A DNA stretch of 21,382 nt, from NCBI RefSeq assembly GCF_002394865.1, contig NZ_DGUZ01000025.1, positions 1 to 21,382 on the forward strand, read 5' to 3'. A model generated the notes under the pieces. That model saw nothing but the letters and a program-made list of their open reading frames with translations, searched no databases and was not told the DNA's origin. The translations under genes and the position numbers were made by a program. The stretch comes from Fibrobacter sp. UBA4297. GTDB taxonomy: Bacteria > Fibrobacterota > Fibrobacteria > Fibrobacterales > Fibrobacteraceae. This document shows positions 14,959 through 21,093 of the stretch, one piece after another; positions within the stretch are counted from its first letter, which is position 1, and each line of letters opens with the position of its first letter.

Positions 14959-16020
14959 ATGATTATTGATAAGGAAAAAGCGAAACACCGTGCGGCGGGG
15001 CTTGACCTCTTTCGCGTTGTAGCTGCTGTGATGGTATTGATGTTCCATTGCAATATCCATCACGAAAGCAGTTTTGGACCATTGACGGGATTCGTCTCGA
15101 TGGGTGCCGTGTTCATGACGGCGTTCTTTATGCTTTCGGGTTATGTGCTGTTCTTGACGTACAAGGATAAATCGCTTGTGCTGGCTCCGGCGCTCAAAAA
15201 CTTTTATCTGAAACGCGTTTTCGGAATTTTTCCTTTGTACTTGGTCGTGGCGGTGTTGTACGTTGTGACCTTGGGAAAGGAATCGGTGTTCCAGAATCTA
15301 GTGCTTTTGCCGATTGAACTGCTTGGATTGCAAAGTGTGTTTTCGACGCTGTTCCCGGTGAGCCATAATGGCGGGACTTGGTTTATTTCTTGCCTGCTGT
15401 TTGCGTATTTGGCGTTCCCGCTGATGCAAGAAGTCGTAAAGCAGATGACGACTCGCGCGAAGTGGATATCACTTGCACTTTGCACGGCGATTTTGTTCTG
15501 GTCTCCGCTTGTCGTGCATACATTCAAGACGGACTCGATTTATTCGAACCCGTTTTTCCGTGGGCTGGAATTTTTCATTGGCGTGCTTTTGTGCTCGATG
15601 CCAATCCGCGATGGCATTGCGAAAATCCTTGCGACTTGGAAATCTTTGCTTGTTGAAGTTTTGCTTTTGTTGGCGGGCGTTTCAATTGCCGTGCGATTGA
15701 ATATTTTCGTGGGCAATTACATGCTTTACGACTGGATTGTGATTCCGCTGTTTGCTTGCATGATTTTGACGCTGGCAAGCCTCAAGTCTCCTCGGCTGCA
15801 TAATTCTGCGGTGCTTCGTTATGCGAGTGCGGCAAGCTATGCGTTTTTCTTGGCGCAGACTTTCAATACTGAAATTGAGAACTGGCTGTTTGCTGCGTGC
15901 GATATCCAAAATAACGTATTGCAGATTGTAATGTCGGTCGCGTTGTGCGCGGTTATGGCAATTGCGTTACATGAACTTGTAGAAAAGCCCTGTGCGAAGG
16001 TGCTGAAAAAGAAATTGTAA
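14959..16020 (+). CDS. Acyltransferase 3 family membrane protein
   Basis: Integral inner-membrane O-acyltransferase, 353 residues, with about ten hydrophobic segments. The N-terminal LDLFRVVAAVMVLMFH carries the family's conserved Arg (R19) and catalytic His (H30); FFMLSGYVLFL and FYLKRVFGIFPLY follow, as in OafA/YrhL-type enzymes. Such proteins move acetyl or other acyl groups onto cell-surface sugars. No SGNH domain is attached and no polysaccharide genes lie nearby, so the acceptor is unknown. It converges with the symporter gene, with only 14 bp between the stops. Confidence 0.88.
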   Translation: MIIDKEKAKHRAAGLDLFRVVAAVMVLMFHCNIHHESSFGPLTGFVSMGAVFMTAFFMLSGYVLFLTYKDKSLVLAPALKNFYLKRVFGIFPLYLVVAVLYVVTLGKESVFQNLVLLPIELLGLQSVFSTLFPVSHNGGTWFISCLLFAYLAFPLMQEVVKQMTTRAKWISLALCTAILFWSPLVVHTFKTDSIYSNPFFRGLEFFIGVLLCSMPIRDGIAKILATWKSLLVEVLLLLAGVSIAVRLNIFVGNYMLYDWIVIPLFACMILTLASLKSPRLHNSAVLRYASAASYAFFLAQTFNTEIENWLFAACDIQNNVLQIVMSVALCAVMAIALHELVEKPCAKVLKKKL

Positions 16021-16026
16021 AGTTAT

Positions 16027-16049
16027 GCTTGTTTTTACCAAAAACAGGC
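16027..16049. terminator. Hairpin between acyltransferase and symporter genes, overlapping the symporter stop codon
   Basis: Arms GCTTGTTTTT (16027-16036) and AAAAACAGGC (16040-16049), loop ACC, one G-U pair on the plus strand. The symporter stop (16035-16037, minus strand) lies inside it. The stem is AT-rich, so terminator function is only moderately supported. Confidence 0.45.
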
Positions 16050-17975
16050 GTATAAAATGGTAATGATTACCATAATACACAATGCTCCGTAATTGAAGTA
16101 CTTGTCTGTACGGAACGCAGCTAGATCGATGCCCATAGATTTGATGTCCTCGACTTTGTCTTTTGCGTTTGATCTCAGGTAAATCGAAGATACGAGAAGC
16201 ATGGTTGCAAAGAAGAATATCGCCTCGAATCCATAATTGCGGCAGTATTCAGAGAACATGGATGCGCAGCCTGTTATGTAGCAGGTCAAAGATGCTGCAA
16301 GGAGAATTTTGCTCCATTTCATTTGTGCCCTTATTTGAGATTCTGTCTGAGGAGCGGCTGCTCGGGTGTTTTTGTCGGTGAGCGAAATGCTGATGAACAG
16401 AACCGCTAAGCACATAAATACGTAACCCATACGCAACAGGAATGGCACCTCGGGCAAGGTGAACTTGAATATAGTCGACAACATGAACGTGGCGATAGCC
16501 GTCACCACAGCGGCACGCCCCGAAGCGCGTTTCCACAAAAGTCCCAGGCTGAAAATGACTACGATTCCAGGGTAAACAAATCCACAGTATTCTTGTATCA
16601 CTAAAAATGCCTGGTCGGCGCCACCTACAATCGGGTACACCGCTACCAAGGCTGCAATCATTGCGCAAACTGCTGTTAGACGGCCAACGTGAACAAGTTT
16701 TTTTTCGCTTGCGTTCTTGTTGATGTATTGCCTGTAAATGTCCATTGTAAAGATGGTGGATGTCGAGTTTATCATGGAGGCAAGCGAGGAAATGACGGCC
16801 GCAGAAAGTGCAGCGAAAGAAAGTCCCTTAATGATGATGGGAGTGAAGTTTCGAATCAGGAACGGATATGCGTCATCGGAACGCGTAATGGATCCTACGA
16901 GAGTTGCACGGAGAGCTTCGCATTCGGGAGCGTTCATGACGTAATAGGCGCAAACGCCTGGGATACATACGATGAACGGGATAAGAATTTTCAGAAACGC
17001 CGCAAAAACCAGGCCTTTCTTGGCTTCGGAAATGGATTTGGCGGCAAGTCCCTTTTGGATAATGAACTGGTTGAAACCCCAGTAACCAAGGTTTGTGAGC
17101 CAGAGTCCCCCTACAATCACGACAATGCCCGGAATGTCGAAATAGGGGTCGTTTAAAATAGAAGGGAAGGCTTCGGGATTGCGCGATACGACAAGGTTAA
17201 AGTGCCTGTCTGCGGCGTCTTGGGCAAGGTAATCCTTGATATGCCCAAGCGCAGAAAGTGCTCCGTCAACACCCGGAATGGTTTCGGCGATAATCGAAAG
17301 CACCGCGAAGGTGGTAATAAGACCTCCGCCAATGAGGAAAACAACTTGTATGACATCAGTCCATGCTACAGATGTGAGGCCTCCATAAATAGAGTAGATG
17401 GCCGCAATCAAAAACAAGAAAAATATGATTCCAAGTAGTGTGTAGTCTACGCTCATTCCAAGGATAGAACCTTCGAGGGAGGGAAGCCCTAATATTTGCT
17501 TGGTCGCCAATGCGCCAAGCCACGAAACGGAGGTCATCTGGATAAATATGTAGAGAAACAGCCAGAAAATGGAGAAAGCGAGGCCAGTGCCCTTGTTGTA
17601 GCGGTTTCTCAAGAATTGCGGAATGGTAAAAACTTTGTCTTGGATCATGAGTGGCAAAATGAACTTGGCCAATACCACCAGTGTTACGGCAGCCATCAAC
17701 TCGTAAGCGGCCATTGCGATTCCAGACTTGTATGCAGTACCTGACATGCCGATAAAATGCTCGGCAGAGATGTTTGCTGCAATGAGAGATGCGCCCACGG
17801 CCCACCAGGTAAGCGATCCGCCCGCCAAGAAGTAGTCTTTGGAAGTCTCCTTTTTACCGCGCGAAAGTAAAATGCCCATGATAACAAGGATGACGATATA
17901 GAGTGCGAAAACTCCATAATCCCAGCATGTAAACCCATTGTTGGCAAGTGCTCCCCAGATGCTTTGTTTTTCCAT
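16035..17975 (-). CDS. sglT: Na+/sugar symporter, SSS family (vSGLT-like)
   Basis: Inner-membrane sodium:solute symporter, 646 residues, with about 14 membrane segments. It closely resembles Vibrio vSGLT throughout: DYFLAGGSLTWWAVGASLIA, ANISAEHFIGMSG, YSIYGGLTSVAWTDVIQV, NLGYWGFNQFIIQKGLAAKS, SSLASMINSTSTIFTMDIY and the C-terminal ILYACFW. The SSLASMINS segment carries the serines of the Na2 sodium site known in vSGLT. It probably takes up glucose, galactose or a similar hexose with Na+, which suits a cell that degrades plant polysaccharide. A central insert (about 235-275) between segments is somewhat longer than in vSGLT. The ribosome-binding site is weak (AGAGAAAA). Confidence 0.9.
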   Translation of the reverse strand: MEKQSIWGALANNGFTCWDYGVFALYIVILVIMGILLSRGKKETSKDYFLAGGSLTWWAVGASLIAANISAEHFIGMSGTAYKSGIAMAAYELMAAVTLVVLAKFILPLMIQDKVFTIPQFLRNRYNKGTGLAFSIFWLFLYIFIQMTSVSWLGALATKQILGLPSLEGSILGMSVDYTLLGIIFFLFLIAAIYSIYGGLTSVAWTDVIQVVFLIGGGLITTFAVLSIIAETIPGVDGALSALGHIKDYLAQDAADRHFNLVVSRNPEAFPSILNDPYFDIPGIVVIVGGLWLTNLGYWGFNQFIIQKGLAAKSISEAKKGLVFAAFLKILIPFIVCIPGVCAYYVMNAPECEALRATLVGSITRSDDAYPFLIRNFTPIIIKGLSFAALSAAVISSLASMINSTSTIFTMDIYRQYINKNASEKKLVHVGRLTAVCAMIAALVAVYPIVGGADQAFLVIQEYCGFVYPGIVVIFSLGLLWKRASGRAAVVTAIATFMLSTIFKFTLPEVPFLLRMGYVFMCLAVLFISISLTDKNTRAAAPQTESQIRAQMKWSKILLAASLTCYITGCASMFSEYCRNYGFEAIFFFATMLLVSSIYLRSNAKDKVEDIKSMGIDLAAFRTDKYFNYGALCIMVIITILYACFW

Positions 17976-18016
17976 ATTATTACCGTTATTTTCTCTTTCT
18001 TAAAAAGAAATCTAAT

Positions 18017-18043
18017 AAAAAAAAACGGCAAAGAGGATTGCCG
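18017..18043 (-). terminator. Terminator of the SMR gene
   Basis: Stem CGGCAA (18026-18031) / TTGCCG (18038-18043), followed on the minus strand by nine U residues (the A run at 18017-18025). Confidence 0.85.
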
Positions 18044-18072
18044 TGCATTTTTTTGCAAAAAAGCCTTGATCG

Positions 18073-18405
18073 CTAGTGGATATCCATTTTTGAGAAAAGA
18101 TTCAATACGGCGACGCCTGAAATAATCAGGACGAGCCCGATAATGGCGCCCAAATCCGGCATCTGCTTGAAAAAGAAAATGCCGCTTATTGTAATTAGGG
18201 CGATGCCCAGTGCCGACCAGGTGGCGTACGCGATGCCGATGGGGATGGTGCGCAGGCATAGACTCAGCAGGTAAAGCGAGGCGACATAGCAGATGAGCGA
18301 GGCTAAGGAAGGAACAAGTTTGGTGAATTGTTCCGACATCTTGAGGAGCGTGGTGCCGGCGGCTTCTGCAAAAATGGCGAGGATAAGGAATACGTAGTTG
18401 AACAT
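18073..18405 (-). CDS. emrE: Small multidrug resistance (SMR) efflux protein, EmrE-like
   Basis: Four-helix inner-membrane drug/proton antiporter subunit that works as a dimer. The 110 residues match the length of E. coli EmrE, with the essential membrane Glu at position 14 (FLILAIFAEAAGTTLLK) and the signature IPIGIAYATWSALGI in helix 3; the end GVAVLNLFSKMDIH also aligns. The ATG at 18405 is chosen because it puts the Glu at 14 as in EmrE; a TTG 15 nt upstream overlaps the likely -10 box. The gene is divergent from the TfoX-like gene, 53 bp apart. It probably exports cationic compounds or guanidinium-like metabolites; the substrate is not readable from sequence. Confidence 0.9.
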   Translation of the reverse strand: MFNYVFLILAIFAEAAGTTLLKMSEQFTKLVPSLASLICYVASLYLLSLCLRTIPIGIAYATWSALGIALITISGIFFFKQMPDLGAIIGLVLIISGVAVLNLFSKMDIH

Positions 18406-18411
18406 AGGAGT

Positions 18412-18417
18412 AATATA
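18412..18417 (-). promoter_or_regulatory. -10-like box 6 nt before the SMR gene
   Basis: On the minus strand TATATT, then ACTCCT, then ATG. No Shine-Dalgarno; likely a leaderless transcript. Confidence 0.5.
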
Positions 18418-18430
18418 CAAATTAAATTTT

Positions 18431-18436
18431 TATATT
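18431..18436 (+). promoter_or_regulatory. -10-like box of the TfoX-like gene
   Basis: TATATT 22 nt before the ATG at 18459, leaving room for the GAGAGGAA ribosome-binding site. It contrasts with the leaderless-looking gene on the other strand. Confidence 0.45.
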
Positions 18437-18458
18437 GTGAAAAAAATGAGAGGAATCC

Positions 18459-18794
18459 ATGCCGAGTTCAGAGAAGTATCGTGACCACGTTTTGGAGCAG
18501 TTCAATGGGAAGCTGCTTGAAGGAGGTTTCCGTGTGACGACCCGCAAGATGATGGGCGAGTACATCCTTTACGCTGATGGAAAAATTTTTGGTGGAATTT
18601 ACGATGATCGCTTGCTCGTGAAGCCTGTGGCCGCTGCAAAAGCGATGCTCCCAAATGCAAAATTGCAGTTGCCTTACGATGGTGCAAAGCCGATGTTACG
18701 TGTCGCTGCTGAACAGATTGCAAACAACGGCTTGCTTGTGCGCTTGCTCGACGCCATGCTCCCGGAATTGCCCGCTGTGAAAAAGAAAAAGTAA
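18459..18794 (+). CDS. TfoX/Sxy N-terminal-domain protein
   Basis: A 111-residue cytoplasmic protein consisting only of a TfoX N-terminal domain: RKMMGEYILYADGKIFGGIYDDRLLVKP is split here as RKMMGEYILY and GKIFGGIYDDRLLVKP, the family's core. The C-terminal domain of full-length TfoX/Sxy, the competence regulator, is missing, so a role in competence cannot be assumed; many stand-alone copies are uncharacterised. The ribosome-binding site GAGAGGAA is well placed. The last codons (four Lys) and the stop lie in a 29-nt block identical to the end of dinD about 2 kb downstream, directly followed by the palindrome at 18796. Confidence 0.85.
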   Translation: MPSSEKYRDHVLEQFNGKLLEGGFRVTTRKMMGEYILYADGKIFGGIYDDRLLVKPVAAAKAMLPNAKLQLPYDGAKPMLRVAAEQIANNGLLVRLLDAMLPELPAVKKKK

Positions 18795-18795
18795 T

Positions 18796-18823
18796 ATCAT
18801 TTTCCCGGCGCCGGGAATATGAT
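18796..18823. repeat. 28-bp palindrome after the TfoX-like gene (copy A)
   Basis: Arms ATCATTTTCCCGGC and GCCGGGAATATGAT, 13 of 14 pairs matched. It is one base different from the palindrome inside dinD (20169-20196) and shares its arms with the dinD terminator (20820-20847). No U run follows, so it is not a standard terminator. Confidence 0.85.
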
Positions 18824-18866
18824 CGGTTCAACTTTGTTTGTGTTCTGTCATTTTCGAAATTACACT

Positions 18867-18953
18867 TGTCAAGCCCAACGTGAAGGGGCTCCTTCCTTTT
18901 AAAAAAAACGTTGCTTATTTTGTCATGCCCCACTTGATGGGGCATCTCCTTCT
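18867..18953. repeat. Two GTCA-type hairpin repeats upstream of lipoprotein copy 2
   Basis: TGTCAAGCCC...GGGGCTCCTTCC (arms 18872-18876 and 18886-18890) and TGTCATGCCCC...GGGGCATCTCCTTC (arms 18925-18931 and 18939-18945). The second has perfect 7-bp arms. Together with the palindrome they occupy the 240-bp gap. Confidence 0.7.
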
Positions 18954-18962
18954 TGTATGAAA

Positions 18963-19046
18963 CGTCTGATGGATAGCTGAAATTTGCCGATGGACGACGT
19001 TGAATTTTTTTAAATGAAAGCTATTTTATACGTGATGAATCGGTTG
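18963..19046 (+). repeat. Duplicated upstream region and signal-peptide start, copy A
   Basis: An 84-nt stretch ending in the first codons of the lipoprotein gene. It aligns without gaps to 21010-21093, with about 74 of 84 positions identical by eye. Confidence 0.85.
19000..19027 (+). promoter_or_regulatory. Promoter of lipoprotein copy 2
   Basis: TTGAAT (19000-19005), 16-nt spacer, TATTTT (19022-19027), then 7 nt to ATG 19035. The same layout occurs at 21047-21074, where the -35 is TTGAAA. Confidence 0.55.
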
Positions 19047-19781
19047 ACTTACTTAATTGTTTTGGTTGTTGCGACATTGCTTACGGGATGTAATACAATG
19101 CTTGTTCATCCACCTTCTGCTTCGGCGTTTATGGAAAATGATAGAGATGGCTTTGTGCGCGATGCTTCAATTTCTGCTACAGTAGGGGGTGTGGCTTATG
19201 ATTTTATTCCTAAAAAGTATGTGAAAAGAGAAGTAAATGAAGAATACAGCTATAGAGAAGAGGAATCTCCTGTAGAAGTTGCTGTTTCGTTTCAGCGACG
19301 CTATGGATATTTTAAATACGGTTTTGGATTTGATTTATTATCACCTTATATACAGGTGGGGTTTGTTTCGGATTATTTTGGCGTGATGGGTTGGAGCAAT
19401 CTTTGCTTGTGGCAATTTGAAAAAGTAGAACACAAGTATTTTCAGTGGGCTGGCGGTGTGTCTGTTATTGAACAGTTGCCGATAGGGAATGGCGTTCGCA
19501 TTGGTTTGACGCAACATTTATCAAGAAATGGTCGTGAAAATATAGCTCATGGTATATATGACATGGGCTTCAGCATTCCTACACCCACGCCTATATTCTA
19601 CGATGAAATTGGTGGAGGAGCATATGTTTCATTTGGTGTTGGAACAGGAACAAATGTTGGTATTGAATTTCGGCTCGGAAGAGATCTGACGTATTATCGT
19701 TTTGATGAAAAAGAAATTGACGGTAACATTATAAGCGATTTCAACCGGTATACGTTTATGATTGATTTTCAAGGGTGGTAG
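19035..19781 (+). CDS. HPPSA-type lipoprotein, family copy 2
   Basis: 248-residue predicted lipoprotein with a 19-residue signal ending TLLTGC, then a HPPSASAFMEN motif. The ATG at 19035 is chosen over an in-frame ATG at 19014 because the earlier codon is ATT in the duplicated copy downstream, an in-frame stop closes that copy's frame, and the -10 box would overlap the extension. It shares with copy 1 the stretches GWSN/GWGS, GGVSVIEQLPIGNGVRIGL, HLSRN and GIEFRLGRD; the sequence between is divergent. Alternating beta-strand-like stretches rich in Tyr, Phe and Gly suggest an outer-membrane-associated beta structure. Function unknown. AT-rich compared with the metabolic genes. Confidence 0.75.
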   Translation: MNRLTYLIVLVVATLLTGCNTMLVHPPSASAFMENDRDGFVRDASISATVGGVAYDFIPKKYVKREVNEEYSYREEESPVEVAVSFQRRYGYFKYGFGFDLLSPYIQVGFVSDYFGVMGWSNLCLWQFEKVEHKYFQWAGGVSVIEQLPIGNGVRIGLTQHLSRNGRENIAHGIYDMGFSIPTPTPIFYDEIGGGAYVSFGVGTGTNVGIEFRLGRDLTYYRFDEKEIDGNIISDFNRYTFMIDFQGW

Positions 19782-19855
19782 TTTTTTTGTTGGGTTATGT
19801 AAAATTTTTATGTACCCCTTGCCAACTTTTTAATATATAGATACATTAATGACTG

Positions 19856-19889
19856 CGCATCTCGCTATACAAAGGCGAGGTGCGTTTTT
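19856..19889 (+). terminator. Terminator after lipoprotein copy 2
   Basis: Stem CGCATCTCGC (19856-19865) / GCGAGGTGCG (19875-19884) with one G-U pair and a 9-nt loop, followed by TTTTT. It lies 74 nt after the stop codon. Confidence 0.85.
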
Positions 19890-19893
19890 GCTT

Positions 19894-19961
19894 TAATCAT
19901 AATTTGATTTTGCAGAAACGCCTCTAATCATAAACTTGCCGCAAAAACGGCATCGTATAAT
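19894..19961 (+). promoter_or_regulatory. Promoter and candidate operator region of dinD
   Basis: A consensus TATAAT (19956-19961) lies 20 nt before the ATG. Upstream are two exact direct repeats TAATCATAA (19894-19902 and 19925-19933), 31 bp apart, close to three helical turns. An inverted repeat TGCCG-N6-CGGCA (19937-19952) abuts the -10 box. I recall a reported Fibrobacter LexA motif of the form TGCNC-N4-GTGCA; the inverted repeat resembles its ends but does not match it, so SOS control is not shown. Confidence 0.5.
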
Positions 19962-19981
19962 ACGATTACATGGAGGCTATA

Positions 19982-20818
19982 ATGAAGTCCGAAGAGATCA
20001 AGACTCTGTTCGAAAAGTTCCAAGCTATTGCTTGCGAATACCAAGGGGTGGAATGTTGGAGTGCTCGTGATTTGAGTACGTTACTTGGATATACTAAATG
20101 GGAGCGTTTTAGTAATGCTATTGAAAAGGCGAAGGAAGCCTGTAAAAATGCAGGCGAAATTGTAGATGATCATTTTCCCGGCGCCGGGAAAATGATCCAT
20201 CTTGCAAAGGGGGCGGTGCGTGAAGTTGATGACTATATGCTTACTCGCTACGCTTGTTATCTGATTGCTCAGAATGGTGATTCTCGCAAGCCGGAAATAT
20301 CTTTTGCGCAGAATTATTTTGCCGTGCAGACTCGTGTGGCGGAAATTGTTGAAGACCGTATTCTTGAATTGGAGCGTGTGCAGGCGAGGGAAAAGCTTGC
20401 GCATACCGAAAAGGTCCTCTCGGGAGTATTGTTTGAACGAGGTGTAGATAGCAAGGGCTTTGCCGTTATCCGTTCCAAGGGCGATCAGGCGTTGTTCAAC
20501 ATTGATACGAATCTCTTGAAGCGTAAGTATAATGTCCCTGCGAGTCGCCCGCTGGCAGATTTTTTGCCTACGGTAAGTATCAAGGCTAAGGATCTTGCTG
20601 CGGAAATGACTTCTGTCAAAACTCAAACAAAAAATCTTTTTGGACAAAAGAAAATTGAGAAGGAACATGTGGATAACAATCGCGCTGTCCGCAAAATGCT
20701 TCTTGATCGTGGTATTGTTCCCGAAAATTTGCCTGCAAGTGAAGATGTTAAGAAGGTGGCGCGTCGTTTGAAAGCGACTGACGCGTCTCTTTTGAAATTT
20801 CAAAAAAAGAAAAAGTAA
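19982..20818 (+). CDS. dinD: DinD-family DNA-damage-inducible protein
   Basis: Cytoplasmic protein of 278 residues, close to E. coli DinD (about 275). The start at 19982 is chosen because GGAGG lies 5 nt upstream; an ATG 12 nt earlier has no ribosome-binding site. The N-terminal Bro-N-like part aligns with E. coli DinD: CWSARDLSTLLGY, KAKEACKNAGEIVDDHF, LTRYACYLIAQNGDSRKP and YFAVQTR. The C-terminal part (RPLADFLPT, IKAKDLAAEMT, VRKMLLDRGI, PENLPA) is the usual second domain. E. coli DinD is SOS-induced and acts against RecA filaments; whether this protein does so is inference. Codons for DDHFPGAGKMI form a perfect 30-bp palindrome. The gene ends in a Lys run shared at nucleotide level with the TfoX-like gene. 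Confidence 0.9.
   Translation: MKSEEIKTLFEKFQAIACEYQGVECWSARDLSTLLGYTKWERFSNAIEKAKEACKNAGEIVDDHFPGAGKMIHLAKGAVREVDDYMLTRYACYLIAQNGDSRKPEISFAQNYFAVQTRVAEIVEDRILELERVQAREKLAHTEKVLSGVLFERGVDSKGFAVIRSKGDQALFNIDTNLLKRKYNVPASRPLADFLPTVSIKAKDLAAEMTSVKTQTKNLFGQKKIEKEHVDNNRAVRKMLLDRGIVPENLPASEDVKKVARRLKATDASLLKFQKKKK
20168..20197. repeat. Perfect 30-bp palindrome inside dinD (copy B)
   Basis: Arms GATCATTTTCCCGGC and GCCGGGAAAATGATC meet with no spacer. It encodes DDHFPGAGKMI in the conserved N-terminal domain. Aligned with E. coli DinD the region has the same length, so the palindrome does not look like an insertion. Confidence 0.93.
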
Positions 20819-20819
20819 T

Positions 20820-20853
20820 ATCATTTTCCCGGTGTTGGGAAAATGATGTTTTT
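20820..20853 (+). terminator. Terminator of dinD, related to the palindromes (copy C)
   Basis: Arms ATCATTTTCCC (20820-20830) and GGGAAAATGAT (20837-20847) with loop GGTGTT, then GTTTTT. The stem begins 2 nt after the stop codon. Arms are identical to those of the intragenic palindrome; only the centre differs. Confidence 0.88.
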
Positions 20854-20856
20854 CAG

Positions 20857-20905
20857 ATTGGGCAAACACTGCTTGCCCAATTTGGTAAACGCCGTTTGCC
20901 AAATT
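20857..20905. repeat. Two further tandem hairpins after dinD
   Basis: Hairpin 2: ATTGGGCAA / TTGCCCAAT (20857-20865 and 20873-20881), perfect. Hairpin 3: AATTTGGTAAACG / CGTTTGCCAAATT (20879-20905), one G-U pair. They overlap by 3 nt, so they compete at their junction. No U run follows either of them. Confidence 0.8.
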
Positions 20906-20925
20906 CGTTTCTCCAAAGGGCGTTT

Positions 20926-21005
20926 TGTCATGCCCTTCTCAAATGTCGTTCCGGCTGGAACCTGTGCTGAGCGTAGTCGAAGTATGCGGAATCGCCTTCT
21001 TGTTT
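20926..21005. repeat. GTCAT-type repeat upstream of lipoprotein copy 3
   Basis: Starts TGTCATGCCC, contains a GTTCC-GGCT-GGAAC hairpin and the family segment CTGAGCGTAGTCGAAG, and ends GCCTTCTTG, as does the repeat before copy 2. Confidence 0.65.
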
Positions 21006-21009
21006 AAAT

Positions 21010-21093
21010 CGCCTGATGGGTGGTTGAAATTTGCCGATGGATTACGTTGAAACTTTTTGAATTAAAGCTATTTTATACGTGATGAATCGGTTG
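21010..21093 (+). repeat. Duplicated upstream region and signal-peptide start, copy B
   Basis: Gap-free counterpart of 18963-19046, about 74 of 84 positions identical, covering the promoter and the first four codons of the lipoprotein gene. Confidence 0.85.
21047..21074 (+). promoter_or_regulatory. Promoter of lipoprotein copy 3
   Basis: TTGAAA (21047-21052), 16-nt spacer, TATTTT (21069-21074), then 7 nt to ATG 21082. There is no Shine-Dalgarno, and an in-frame stop lies at 21058-21060. Confidence 0.55.

Noticed and set aside
18796..18823. Palindrome after the TfoX-like gene as a rho-independent terminator
   Set aside because: No U run follows it, unlike the related hairpin after dinD; it is recorded as a repeat instead.
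19014..19034. Upstream in-frame ATG as the start of lipoprotein copy 2
   Set aside because: The equivalent codon in the duplicated copy is ATT, with an in-frame stop just before it, and the -10 box falls inside this extension.
19849..19896. Tiny frame of 15 codons over the terminator before dinD, considered as a leader peptide or attenuator
   Set aside because: It lies almost entirely within the terminator hairpin, has no ribosome-binding site, and no promoter places a start upstream of its ATG. The terminator explanation is simpler.
20168..20197. The dinD palindrome as an insertion element disrupting the gene
   Set aside because: The reading frame is intact and the protein aligns with E. 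coli DinD without a gap at this place.
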